From assembly GCA_023101725.1 (NCBI GenBank), contig JALJCO010012684.1, forward strand, positions 1-64,000: DNA of 64,000 nt, read 5' to 3'. Numbering within the stretch: position 1 is the first letter of the stretch; each line of letters begins with the position of its first letter. The position numbers and the translations under genes are program-made. The notes beneath the pieces were generated by a model. It saw only the letters and a list, made by a program, of their open reading frames with translations, did not search any database and was not told where the DNA came from. This document shows positions 24,686 to 35,610 of this stretch, piece after piece. Origin of the DNA: Atherinomorus stipes. Taxonomy: Eukaryota > Chordata > Actinopteri > Atheriniformes > Atherinidae.

Positions 24686-25639
24686 AATCCTCATCCTTAC
24701 ACACTTGATTGCATATAAATGTAAAAAAAAAAAAAAAAAAGAAAAAGCAGTATGCCACTTTTGCAGTGTTGCCTACTGCTTTATCAAAAAAAAGTCTGAA
24801 AAATCCACCTCAGGGGAGTGAAAGAAAAACATTTCATGCTTTCTGAGGGTTTTTTTTTTTTTTTTTCAAATCGTTGGCGTTTTCCTAACCAGTTTTTCAT
24901 TGTGATATTTGGGTTTTGAGCATTGTTAAGTAAAATGGAAATGCAGTTAATATAAGCAATACAGCAGGATGCAGTGGAAGCAATAAAAAAAAATCAAGAG
25001 GTTTTAATAAGAAGCATGATTTAAAAATATATATATAGAAAAAAGCTTCAGAAAAATTTAAATTTGGGGAAAATTGCTGAAAAACTGATGAAACATTTCA
25101 CTCAAAAAAAAAACAAACTTGATTTAAATGAGTAAATGTTTTCTTAGAGATCCATTCTCCTGATGATGCCACACACCAATTTTCTTATGTCAATTACGGG
25201 CTGCCGTTGCTCACGGCGACAGCACAGTTTCCAAGCACTCTCCGTTTTCTTCTCATTTTTCCCAGATGTACCACTGGAATGCCTTTAGGGTGTAATTACA
25301 AGCTATTGTGTGAGCTGGGAATTCCTCATGTCCTCCACTGAAGGCAGCGTCATTCCCACAAATCCAGGTTGGTCAAAACTAAATCGATCAGTGGAAGTAA
25401 ATATAACAGAGACTGGCAGGTGTGTTAAAGCAGAGTGAGAGTAAGGGAAGAGGTGAACAGAAAGAAAAGGAAATGTAATATTGGTATGAGTGAGGGCAGA
25501 TGAAGGGTGGGGGTAAAAGATTAAGGGAAGGAGGTGGAGACAAGCGCAGGACCTCTACAGGCTAATTAGGCTCAGAGGGAGGAGACACCTGCCAGATGAG
25601 CATCCTCTCTCTTTATGAAGAAGCAGTAATTGTAGAGAA
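24686..25639. other. AT-rich stretch upstream of the arhgap22 promoter
   Basis: Contains poly-A (24722-24740) and poly-T (24849-24866) runs. 25150-25600 is more complex and free of recognised repeats, so proximal regulatory sequence may lie here, but none is identifiable. Confidence 0.35.
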
Positions 25640-25760
25640 GAAGAATAACACTTGAAACCTGCCTGTTCGGTCAAACCTGGGTTTCACTGACGCCCCCCCA
25701 CCTCCCACAGGCGGACATACCTCTATGAATAATGTAAAAGAGAGGGGTGGAGGACACTGG

Positions 25761-25792
<32 letters not shown>

Positions 25793-26002
25793 GAAAAAGA
25801 GGTGTAGTTCCTCCCCCTCTTTCTCCCTCACCACCCCCATTCTCTTTCCATTCTCCTCCCCTCCCATGTTCACCCAACCCCCTAGCTGCCGGCTCCACTG
25901 CAGAAGGTCAGAGAGAAGAAGAAGAGCGAGGCAGAGGGAGCTGCAGGGGTGGGGTGTTTGGATGTACACGAACATGCCGACAGGAGAGCGCGGAGACCGA
26001 CG
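25640..26002 (+). promoter_or_regulatory. arhgap22: Candidate arhgap22 promoter and 5' leader
   Basis: This is the stretch directly upstream of the start codon. It carries a C-rich/CT-rich block (25808-25880), a GA dinucleotide run (about 25771-25792) and a purine-rich leader (25905-25960). No TATA box at a convincing distance is seen. The base composition (purine/pyrimidine tracts, locally higher GC) differs from the AT-rich surroundings and fits a TATA-less first-exon region. The transcription start cannot be placed from sequence alone. Confidence 0.45.
25771..25792. repeat. (GA)n microsatellite in the arhgap22 promoter region
   Basis: Uninterrupted AG/GA dinucleotides lie about 210 bp upstream of the arhgap22 start codon, after a short GT run. 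GA runs are length-variable and can bind GAGA-type factors; no function is shown here. Confidence 0.8.
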
Positions 26003-26006
26003 ATGA
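25962..26006 (+). promoter_or_regulatory. Upstream ORF overlapping the arhgap22 start codon
   Basis: An ATG at 25962 and a second in-frame ATG at 25974 open a 14-codon frame (MYTNMPTGERGDRR). Its TGA stop at 26004-26006 overlaps the main ATG at 26003-26005 in an ATGA arrangement. If the transcript starts upstream of 25962, ribosomes using this uORF would terminate on the main start codon, an arrangement known to dampen or gate translation through reinitiation. The frame and overlap are seen; the regulatory role is inferred. Confidence 0.5.
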
Positions 26007-26045
26007 CAACCATGCTGAGCCCAAAGATCAGACAGACCAGGAGAG
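26003..26045 (+). CDS. arhgap22: arhgap22 exon 1, coding part (start codon to donor site)
   Basis: Rho GTPase-activating protein 22 is a cytoplasmic RhoGAP acting on Rac. Exon 1 begins with ATG at 26003 and reads MTTMLSPKIRQTRR plus the first base of an Ala codon, then a GT donor at 26046-26047 (phase 1). The second ATG (26012) matches the annotated start of mammalian ARHGAP22 (MLSPKIRQ...), so translation may begin at either Met. The 26003 ATG has A at -3 (GACGATGA), a moderate context, and adds only three residues. The exon joins in frame to 47561, completing the RARSKS motif. Intron 1 is 21,515 bp. The family call rests on the near-identical N-terminus, which ARHGAP24 and ARHGAP25 lack. 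Seen: frame, splice site, peptide. Known: family identity. Inferred: exact start codon. Confidence 0.9.
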
Positions 26046-26046
26046 G

Positions 26047-26740
26047 TAGGGCTCGTTGGCTTTCACACACTAGCAGGCGGCTGCATCATCCTCATCCTCC
26101 GGGGTGACACATGATGAGGACCACAGGCTGCAGACAATTTAGGCAGCATAACTTTATATAAAGCATCTAAAAAAAGGTTTAACATCCTAACATTTCTGCA
26201 GAAAGACTTAACTCTTATCTCCTTTCTCTGTAAATGTCACATATTTTTGAATAAAGCCTTCATCTGCCCACGCAGGGAACCTCCTGATTAGCATTTCACT
26301 ACAGCGCCTGATGTGAATTCTGTTACGAGGAGCGATCGGCATCTCTAGTTTCATCACTGCAGCGCTCAGCACCACCAGGCTGCCGTCAGCTGCCGCCACA
26401 CACTCGTGCTCATACAGTACATGTGTGTCTTTGTGGATGGATGTATTAATATGCCTGTGTGTGCAAGTGTGTGTGTGTCATTTCTTCCTTCCTGTCTTGG
26501 CACTAATCTCCATGACTTCAATTATACAGCTGGATCTGATTAAGCTGAAATGAATAGGTCTAAAGAATAGGAGTGTGATGTTCAAATCCCCCGCTGGAGA
26601 GGCGTAAAATTAGCAGCAAGGTGGATTAAATCTGTATTTGCATTTATTAAAGGACGCAGAAGCAGATACAAGCGGGTAAATAAGGAAAAGGAGATTCTTT
26701 AAGTACATTTTGTTAGGAAAGTCAATACACTATGCATAGT
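26047..26740. other. Start of arhgap22 intron 1, no recognised feature
   Basis: Follows the exon 1 donor. A GT-rich patch at 26449-26478; otherwise unique-looking DNA with no frame of interest. Confidence 0.4.
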
Positions 26741-26828
26741 AAGGAAAGACCGATACATTGGTGGCTGATATTTGCATTTTTTGCTGGTATCGGTATCAGC
26801 CGATATCCCCACTTGGCATAATTTATAG

Positions 26829-26832
<4 letters not shown>

Positions 26833-26889
<57 letters not shown>
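26833..26889. repeat. (TA)n microsatellite at a mariner insertion edge
   Basis: About 28 TA units sit exactly at the left junction of the mariner-like insert, whose target duplication is TA. Confidence 0.9.
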
Positions 26890-26893
<4 letters not shown>

Positions 26894-27494
26894 CATCCTC
26901 AAAATTATTAATATCCTCCAATTAAAGACAGGAAAAAAACCAGCTGTCAGTGAAATAAGTTGAAATGGACAAAAGTGAAAATAAATAAGAGTTTTGTGAA
27001 AATCATAACACTGATTTTCAATTGTGGTTCAACAGAAATATTAAAAACAAACACAGAAAAAATAAAACAAGTAAACAAGCATGATGGGGCTCCGAAGCTA
27101 AAAATTTTGCGGAGCAACACTTTGAGACAATCACTGTAATCCAGTGTTTTCTGTAACGTCTACACCTGTTGACAGATATTTTGGTCCACTGTTCATGGGA
27201 AAAGGTGCTCTAATGTGTCTGGGACAGTTTTGTTTGTTATTGATTATGATTATTTACTATATATTATGACTTTGATGATTATTACTCCCAATTACTCTCT
27301 TATGATCTATTATTGTTATTTATTTATTATTATTTTCAACCACAATTCAAAAGCAATATTTCATTACACTAAATTATAATTTTGTAAAATTTTTTATTAT
27401 TAGTTTCTTTTGCTATTGGTTATTTGAATTTCTGTTGTCAATTTAGCATTTTCATTAATTGGAGGGTATGTATAATTTTGAAAACGACAGTATA
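26883..27494. mobile_element. Mariner/Tc1-type MITE nested in the hAT-like element
   Basis: The left end CATCCTCAAAATTATTAATA, then TCCTCCAATTAA, mirrors the right end TTAATTGGAGGGTATGTATA, then ATTTTGAAAACGACAGTATA. The flanks are TA. The body (GAGCAACACTTTGAGACAAT, TATTTTGGTCCACTGTTCAT, TGTCTGGGACA) is shared with the interrupted copy at 58000-59355. No transposase frame. Confidence 0.8.
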
Positions 27495-27754
27495 TGTTTC
27501 TTACAGGTTTAATGTTTCTATTTTTATATTTGTTTACAAGTGCACTGTTTCTTTTTTATATATTTGAGGTGCCTTGTTCTTTTTTATGTTTATTTAAAGA
27601 GTTGTAAAAGTACTTTTCATTGTATCCTTCATTATGTTAATCTGGGGGTCAAATGCAGTATCGGCCCCAAATATCGGCAGGTTGCATTGGCTGAGGCTGA
27701 TGAGAAAACATCAGTATCTGCCCTTAAAAAGTCTGTATCGGTCCATCTCTAATG

Positions 27755-28259
27755 CATAGGCTTCAATAGTTATAACTATGATGGTTTACCATGAGTTAAA
27801 ATGCATTTACAGACCCGTCAAACACACAAAACGACATGAAATTGCAAAATTCAATTCATTGTTTAATTCCCGGAGGTTTTCGCTCCACATATCCTCGCTG
27901 CATGTAAAAGAGAAAGGGATTAAAGTGCCTGCGATTCTGTGTGAGATGCATTCTCTGCATACCATCTGTAAATTGGTGCTCCACTGCTGACAGCATCACA
28001 TTTGCTGCGTGAGGCGCATGGATAACCGGGTATGTGACAGATGTAGTGGACTAATACATGCTGAGGCAGGGTCAGAGCAGGTCAAGAAGGAACGGAGGTC
28101 TAACCTCTGTGCATGTTATTATGAGTGATTGAAGCGCTTGCCATGTAATGTCAAAGAAGACCTGAAACATGATGATAAAACAAAGCGGTGATAGTTATGA
28201 TGCCAAAGGTCAGTTTATGACTAACGTAGATATACTCCACAGACATTTTTGTCTGAATC
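27755..28259. other. Intron 1 stretch with no recognised feature
   Basis: Chance frames only. Confidence 0.4.
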
Positions 28260-29720
28260 TTAAAGGTGAAATGTGTACCAAAATCAAAGACCAGTGGCAG
28301 AAAAATGTATTATATAATTCAAAACTGTGTTTCTATTGATATGTAATTGCTGCATTAGAATAGCTGTTATATGTTTATTTTCTTAGAATAAGTCATTTAT
28401 ATCTACTTGCTGGGGGTCCACATATAGAGGCTGCCATATTTGTGCCACTATTTTTACTATGGTGTACCAGCTTTGGTTAATGGAAGTTCGAGCACTGTTT
28501 GTGATTAGTAACGCCTCAAAGTCATTAACCCTCTAGTGACTAGGGGTATAAATGTTCATTTTACACTACTTTTGTTTTTACCTATAAATTTCACTTTTAA
28601 AAGTAGTTTACCTGCCTTGTTTGGTATCTTTTTTTCAGCACAACCTCACCAGTGTGATTTTAACAGTTCCTTTTTCATTTTGACACACTGTTTTAACACA
28701 GTTGGCCTAAAACCATTAGAAAAAACATAAAATCCAAGTAGAAAAAACTTTGATTTTTCATTGTGAAAACCACAAACTTGTTTCACGGACCATTTTTATA
28801 ACTTAGAATGCAAATATAAGTAGTTAGTTTTAAAAATATTTGGAAAAATTGGCCATCAAGAGATAAAATAAGAATTACATCAAAATGTAGCAAAGTCTAA
28901 GGTGTTTTTTTTTTCAGTTATTTACAAAACAATCAATAACCACCATGAGATGCCAAAAAGATTAATTGATCCAATCCAATAAAGACGGTTCCTGTCCATC
29001 GAATGACAGAAAGGACATTACCAGTCTGATATTTCCGGGGTGTGTTAGTCATCCTGTCCACCAGGAGGCAGCCCTGAGATCTGAGTTTGGTGAATTTTTT
29101 GTTACTGCCACCACCTCCTCTCTTCCTCAGCAACAAAATGCATCATGTTGTCACATAATTCTCATATCGGTTGATATGTTGCATTTTTTGACCAACTGTA
29201 AAGAGGTTGGTAGGTTTTTGTGACACTTTTATTCTAGCTTATGGGCACTTTCCATTGAATTCGCCATTTTTCCCGTTATTTTCTTTCACCAAACGCGCAT
29301 TAAACATGTATGTAATATCAGTTGGAAAACTAGCTTGTACATGTTATATCATAACTCCGGTTATATTTGGTCTAATAACACGATTTAAAAACTGGCTTAG
29401 GCCTATAGATTGAAGTCTGCCCTGTCCAGAGAAGTTTGAATGGTGTCTCTGTGTCACTGTGTTTAGCTGCTACGTCATCTTAAATCGGGCATGTGATCTT
29501 GATGCACCGGTGCGTCCAACGTCCCAAGGGTTAAAAGTAGTTACCTGTAGTAAAGTCATACTCTAGCTACACCTGAGACCACTGGATCCACTCACAGATG
29601 AAATCTTAAAGTCTGGGAGAATTTTGTCCACTGACGGCCACCATACATTCACTGGCATATGAAGCCATTGCTATACCCATCTTTCCCACAAGTTGTCAGT
29701 AAATCTTACACACTCTACCT
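28260..29720 (-). mobile_element. MITE family A, copy 3, split by a 1-kb insertion
   Basis: Reverse-oriented copy of the 7983-8532 element. The left arm (28260-28528) has the TTAAAGGT start, AGACCAGTGGCAG and GAGGCTGCCATATTTGTGCC. The right arm (29531-29720) has AAAAGTAGTTACC, GAGACCACTGGATCCACTCA and CATACATTCACTGGCAT. The two arms are contiguous in the intact copies. The outer right terminus is eroded. Confidence 0.85.
28529..29530. mobile_element. 1,002-bp TTAA-flanked (piggyBac-type) insertion
   Basis: The insert begins CCCTCTAGTGAC and ends GTCCCAAGGG, with TTAA directly on each side (28525-28528, 29531-29534). Removing the insert and one TTAA restores the sequence found in the intact MITE family A copy (ATTAAAAGTAGTTAC). 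That fixes the insertion site and the 4-bp duplication. TTAA duplication and CCC/GGG termini are known piggyBac hallmarks. No transposase could be read, so it is non-autonomous. Confidence 0.82.
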
Positions 29721-29911
29721 TCTGTTACTAGGCATATCCAAATTTCCTTTATTATTTTTATAATTATTATGTGCGGTTAATGATAAGCTAAGTTACGTAG
29801 CCACTCCCCAAAATTTGTCAACATTGTGCTAAATAGCAAGTTTGTAAGGAAAGCTGCTTTAAAGGCACAGTAGAAGATGTTTCTGCATTTCAGAAAATAG
29901 AGACTGTTAGC

Positions 29912-30735
29912 CAGTGTTGTAATGAAGTGAAAATACTTTGTTACTTTACTTAAGTAGTATTTTTTATATTTGTACTTTACTACTTCTATTTCTGACAACT
30001 TTTACTTCTCTACATTTTCTGAAAAAAACAAATACTTTACTCTGCTACATTTACCTGAGCATCCTCGTTACTTGTTACAAAATAAGCCAATGACAATCTT
30101 TATTTTGTTGTAGTGGGACTTGTAGCCAGTGATGTTGGAAATGCAGACCGTGATGCGTTATCATTGGTTGTGCGGAAGATGAAAGCAGCGGCCAGCGGGT
30201 AAATTTCAAATTAATGGTGGCATTATCGTGTCAGGAGTCTCACATATTTTTGTGTATGGTTGGGTTTGTGTAAGGAGGTATTGAAGCTCCTGTACACTTT
30301 GTAAATTAAAAAAATAAAAAAAAATAAAAAGAAAAAAGAAAAAGTTTAAATTAAAATTGATAGAATTAATAAAAAAAATTTTAAATTAAGAAGAAAAAAC
30401 AGACTTTTAATTTAACAAAAAAATAAGATTAATTTAATGAAATTAAGAATTTATTATAATGGTATAAACGAAAGAAGTCGGAGAAGGACGAAAAAAGGGA
30501 GGAGTTGGGGGGGAGAGAAAAAAAAACCTCAGAAAGCTCCCAACGGGAGATGTAGACCTAAAAGAAGAAAAAAAAAGGAAAAAAAAGACCAAAAAAAAAG
30601 GGATGATAAGAGGAAGAATAAATGAATAAAAAAAAAAGGAAATAAAAAGGAAAATACCCGGGGAAAATTTTTTCAAGCAAAAAACTCCCAAATATTTTAA
30701 AAGAAAAAAAAAAAAAAAAAAAAAAAAATTTTTTA

Positions 30736-30774
<39 letters not shown>

Positions 30775-30779
30775 AAAAG

Positions 30780-30820
<41 letters not shown>

Positions 30821-31078
30821 AAAATAAAAAAAAAAAAAAAAAAAAGAGTGGGAGGAAAAAAGAGCAGGAAAAAATATAAAAAAGGGGAAGAAAGGAAGAA
30901 GAATAGGAGACTTATCATAAAAAAAAGGAAAGAGAAGCAAACAAAAAAAAAAAAGAGGGGGGGGGGAAAATAAAAAAAAGAAAAATATATATAAAAAGAA
31001 TAAAATAAAAAATAACAAAAAAAAAAAAAAAAAAAAAAATAAAAACCAAAACAAAAAACCAACACTTAAAAAAAAGGG

Positions 31079-31119
<41 letters not shown>

Positions 31120-31949
31120 AAGAAAAAAAATAATAAATTAATAAGGAAAAAATAAAAAAAAACAGGAAAAAGAAAAAAAGGAAAAGTTCGGAAAAAAAAA
31201 AATTTTTGGAAAAGAAAAAAAAGTTTTTTTAAAAAAAAAAAAAAATTTCCCAAAAAAAAAACTCCAAAGAAAAAAAAACACAAAGGAACCACCAACCACC
31301 AACTCTATGTCACGTACAGTGGAGGTGAATACAAATGTGACTGTCAGTGTGTTGCAGGTGTTAAGAGAGGAGAACATTTGGTAGCTTGTTCCTGCTGAGA
31401 ACATTTGGTAATGAGCGTCTGCAGAGATGCTGGTTCCAGACGCTTCTGAGAGAAACTGGTGATTGAAAAGAAGCAGAAACCCGTATGAGTTTACAATACT
31501 GGGTTCAGACTCCACTGTCACTCTTATCATCACAGACTTGAATTCAATTCAGGCTGCTTTGAGTATCGAGTGGAGTTCATTTAACAGAGAAGGGACTTTC
31601 CCCGTTTTGGCTGATCAAACATTAGACATGTTTCTAGAAAGTGGGCCATCTGTGGGGCTTTTAATGTGCCTGCTGGAGGATCCAGTAGAAAAGCATTATT
31701 ATGGCCGAGGCAAAAGATAACCATGGTGTGCAGAAGAGACTAAGTCCCATACTGATTCAGATAAGGCTTCAATTTTCTTATGTTGTAAAGTGGAAAGCAA
31801 CAAGAAGCAGATCTGAAAAGAGATCGCATCACTCAATTCTTTAAAAGATTGTATCGCATTAAAAATTTACTCCAATAAAGTATAAATACCCCAAATTCTT
31901 ACTTAAGTAAGGTAATGAAGTATTTGTACTTTGTTATTTGACACCTCTG
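29912..31949. mobile_element. hAT-like element with ACTTAAGTA-type ends around a damaged A-rich core
   Basis: The left end reads CAGTGTTGTAATGAAGTGAA, then ACTTTGTTACTTTACTTAAG. The right end reads CTTACTTAAGTAAGGTAATG, then TACTTTGTTATTTGACACCTCTG. These are inverted copies, and this terminus is common in fish genomes. About 1 kb of the core is an A-rich tract without readable protein; the right part (31291-31900) is normal-complexity sequence with no recognised transposase. Confidence 0.7.
30303..31290. repeat. 1-kb A-rich low-complexity tract, probably sequence damage
   Basis: Nearly 1 kb is made of long A runs broken by isolated G, T or C words. The long minus-strand Phe-rich frames (up to 203 codons) are simply the complement of A runs and are not proteins. 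Confidence 0.85.
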
Positions 31950-32945
31950 ATGTGTGGCACCACTATAATGTGAGAATATGATAAGTTGTTGGAAGGGAAA
32001 GGATTGACACATAAATGATGATTTGTTTGCCCAGGATTATTTTGTTTTAATTAGTAGACCAGCAGGATAAGCAGCTACATTTTATAAGACTATCTTAGAA
32101 AAACAAAACAGAATGAAACTCTGTTATGTGCAGAAACCAAGAATGGCCGTTTCTGCAGTTTGTTTTTTTACTACTGCAAACTTGAAATCAGGATTTATTC
32201 AACAAAGTCATCTTGACTAATGAGAATCTCAATTTCATAAAGAAAATGCATTAGCATTAAGTCTCAGAGCACACCTGACTTCTGAGCAGATGGGAAACAT
32301 TTCTAGCTGACATCTACCGGAATGTTAGCTTAGCAGTGTGACAGCTAGCTAGCTGTTGCTACAATATGTAGCCTACTATTTGGGGGGAAATGTTGTGTTT
32401 TGGTGCTACAGTTTACTCAGAAATAAAGTCTCTCCATGAAAATTATCCAGACATTCCCTAATTAACAGAAGACTTACCCCATGATGTTTATATGCTGCTA
32501 AAACCAACGTCGTCACTCCCAAGAGTACCGCAGGAAGGCTCAGCCTTTCCTGGCTGTCAGTCACTCAGTATGAACTTCTTATCTCCAATCAGAAGAAGGC
32601 AGGAGCACCCCCCACCCCTGTCCCACCCCACTTGTCAAAACTCAGTTTCTCCACATGCACAGAAAATAACTTCAAGAGCAGAAGTGTCTGACAGAAACTC
32701 ATGCATGCAGGAATGGCCTCGCGCGCACGGTGAGATCCTGAGCGCATAGCATGGTCAGCTGAGTGCGGAGTAGGCCGTCTCTTACACGTGATGATTTTTT
32801 TTTTGGTGTTAGCTGTAGATGAATTCACGTGCGACAGTAGTTTAATCTGCGTGCAAGTTTGTTTATTTTGCTCTCGTGATTTTACATACATCTGATGCAA
32901 TAGATGAGGCTCATTGTACCATAAGTAAAATTTTCTAATAATTCA
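31950..32945. repeat. Intron 1 stretch with a partial copy of the 49.7/50.8-kb repeat
   Basis: 32275-32510 shares words with the two arms at 49690-49795 and 50830-51000: GAGCAGATGGGAAACAT, CTAGCTGACATCTACC, GTTAGCTTAGCAGTG, GTAGCCTACTATTTGGGGG, TTACTCAGAAATAAAGTCT. Here the two arms are joined, so this copy shows the uninterrupted state. The rest is unremarkable. Confidence 0.65.
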
Positions 32946-33492
32946 TTAAAGGCACAGTATGTAAGAATTACTGACATCTAGTGGTAAAGATGGGTATTTG
33001 AAAGAAAAGATGTTTTCTTTCAAATGACTTCATATTCCAAGCACTGTTGTGAATGTATGGTGGCCGTTAATGGCCAAAATTCTCCCAGACATAAAGATGT
33101 TTTCATCTGTGAGAGGATCCAGTGGTCTCAGGTGTAGCTATGACTGTACTATGAATAACTATTTTTATGTCTTTTAGGGTACTACTAATCCCAAACAGTC
33201 TCTAACTCTCATTAAACAAAGCTGGTACAGCAGTTTTAAAGTTCAGAGGGTTCTTACTTCACACACATTGTTTTGTCCATTCAGGGACACCATAGTAAAA
33301 ATGGTGGAACAAATATGGCAGCCTCCATTTGTGCACCACCCAGCAAGTAGATATAAATGACTCATTCTAAGAAAATAAACATACAACAGCTATTCTAGTG
33401 CAGTGATTACACAATAGAAACACGATTTTTAATTCTATATCACATTTTTCTGCCAGTGACCTTTGATTTTTTTTTACATACTGTTCCTTTAA
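32946..33492 (+). mobile_element. MITE family A, copy 2
   Basis: An intact 547-bp copy with TTAA edges (32946-32949, 33489-33492), TTAAAGGCACAGTATGTAAG at the left and ACATACTGTTCCTTTAA at the right. Its body is collinear with 7983-8532. Non-coding. Confidence 0.88.
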
Positions 33493-35125
33493 ATCATCCT
33501 TTTTCTTAAGATAATGACTTACAGTTACTGCTCTGAGTTTTGTTTTTGAAAAATAAGACGATCAAGGTCGTCTTGGGAAAAAAAAAAGCAGTCATCCCAT
33601 TAAATTGGATTGAGTGTTGACGGGCATGTGTTTGTCAGTTTTCACTCTGGCACTGGCTTTCCTGACATGTATGATGTTGATTAAATAAAGTTTTTGTTTT
33701 ATGTTTTCAAACAACAAATAATGACAATATAACCCAAGAAAATAAGTTGTAAGACTATTAAACCTCTCTTTTATAAACCTAAAATTTAGCCAGTTGTAAT
33801 TCCCCAAATTATTATGAAGCTGAACTAATTTTCCCAGACTCTTTAGGGAAATAATCAGAATTGAGACCAAATTTTTCTCATCTAATTATACAAGCTATGA
33901 AGCCAAAAGGAAATCTCATTAAATTTAAACTTGTGCCAAAACATTATGGGTTCAAAACTAAATTTGTTACCGATGTAAAATGCTTCACAGATGCAACTGT
34001 ATCTCCTCCATAAAAGACTAATTGTACCACAGATTGAATTATAAAAGGGTTTTTGGAGAACTGGCTGGCACCAGAAACCTGGAAGCTTTAAATATCCACA
34101 TATGAGCCGCTTCATTGTTTCTTTTTATTCCTCATCTGCATTACCATGGTTTCATGACCAGGACTGCAACTCTGACATCCTGCCCTCCCAAAGACAGCGA
34201 GTGAAAACGTTCCTGACTAAATACCGTGAGCACAAATGTGGAAAAGACATTTACGCAAAGATAATGTGCAGGTGGAAATGATGAAGCGCACCGCTCGCTG
34301 CTGCAGATCAGTTCCACTCTACTGCAGCTTTCAAATAAGAGGCATGCATGTCATTTGCCAAGCATCAGTCTATCAGGAATGGCTGCCACACACACATGCA
34401 CACACACATGAACACAAATAATGGCAAACACATTAATCAGTGGTGATAAGCTAACTGGAAGTTATGCGCTGATGCACCTGCAAGTCTTTCCACCATTTCC
34501 ATGAGCCATAAATCACTAAACAACAACCAGATTAAGTAAATTGAATTTCCCACTATGCCAGTGGATACCTATGTGAATGTGTGCTTGTGTGAATGCAATT
34601 CAACCATTGTGCAACGTTGTGTAGTTATTGTTGAGTACCTGCTTCGTCATGCTAATGGAAGCCCCCCTTTCTGATGTGTATGAACGCCAAGATAGAGCCA
34701 TGATAAATGTGCAACTCCACGCTATTTTAAGTGGCACCAGAGGGACCTGGAGTGTGTTCAGGCATGTAAGAATGTAGTATCACATGTCATAACAATTGGA
34801 CTTTGTTTTCGGTTTGCAGATGACCATTTGCTCAAAGCTGTAACATTAGATCCAAATATTCAGTTTTCAGCAAACAGCTGCTCATTCACGGCTACTTTGG
34901 AGATCCAGTGGACTATTATGTCTGTTACGTTATGTTAGTTGTATTACACATGGGAAAAATGTGAAAAAATGATCCCAAAGATCAGACTTCAGGTTACTTT
35001 GGTTAATCTGCCTCTACAAAAATCTTTATGGTCTTGTGGGCTTATGTAGCTTTGTTTACATGTGGCTTGTGAATGAGATGCTGTGAAATCCTGCTTTTTT
35101 TTTTTTTAACAGACAGTCGAATTCA
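33493..35125. other. Intron 1 stretch with no recognised gene
   Basis: Largely unique sequence, a CA patch at 34389-34410 and no recognised element. 34090-34380 is complex, repeat-free sequence that could be conserved, but this cannot be judged from one genome. Confidence 0.35.
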
Positions 35126-35129
35126 TTGT

Positions 35130-35390
35130 GGTCCAATTACTATTATATAATCCACATGAGTCCAGATCATAATAACCGTGTCCCTATGAACCAGTTGACT
35201 GGAAGCCAGTGGATTGTAGAGAATCATCTGTTAGATTCAATCCCCCATCCTGAGTATGCACAGAGTAGCAGGCATGTGGAGAGGAAAAACTCTCTTAACT
35301 GGAAGGAAAAACCTCATGCAGCACCAAAAAGGGTGATCATCTTCGTGGACCGGTTGTTGATAGAGAAGACAAGAGACAGGGGTCAATAAT
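35130..35390 (+). repeat. Common teleost interspersed repeat
   Basis: ACATGAGTCCAGATCATAAT, CCAGTTGACTGGAAGCCAGT, GGCATGTGGAGAGGAAAAAC, CTCTCTTAACTGGAAGGAAA and GACCGGTTGTTGATAGAGAA match a repeat often seen in fish genomes (known generally as AGGAAAAACTCTCTTTTAAC). Family class uncertain; the open frame in it is incidental. Confidence 0.65.
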
Positions 35391-35610
35391 TACCATATAG
35401 CAGAAAGTATTTCTGCTTTTATTTATGCATACACACAATTTTACATGCCTGCCTTGTGTATTTTGCCTTTGTTTGAAGCGTTATTTTTGCAAATTTTTTT
35501 CTGCAATATGCTAGCAACCACCAGGGGCAGGGTGGGAACCAGTTTGACCAGATGTAAGGTCTGATGACAGTGGCAAAAAGACAGAAAATTACAAGGACCA
35601 TCTACAACAA

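Larger units (their letters stand above)
26741..27752. mobile_element. hAT-like element (GACCGATAC ends), interrupted
   Basis: The left end AAGGAAAGACCGATACATTG is mirrored by GTATCGGTCCATCTCTAAT at the right. Internal words (GATATTTGCATTTTTTGCTG, TCGGCCCCAAATATCGGCAG, GGCTGAGGCTGATG) match the element at 49170. A mariner-like insert occupies 26883-27494, so roughly 400 bp belong to this element. No transposase. Confidence 0.75.

Noticed and set aside
25613..26049. Frames on both strands around arhgap22 exon 1
   Set aside because: They read through GA and CT runs and the leader; only the frame from 26003 matches a protein family.
30443..31295. Long minus-strand frames of up to 203 codons rich in Phe
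   Set aside because: They are the complement of A-rich runs; no complexity, no plausible protein.
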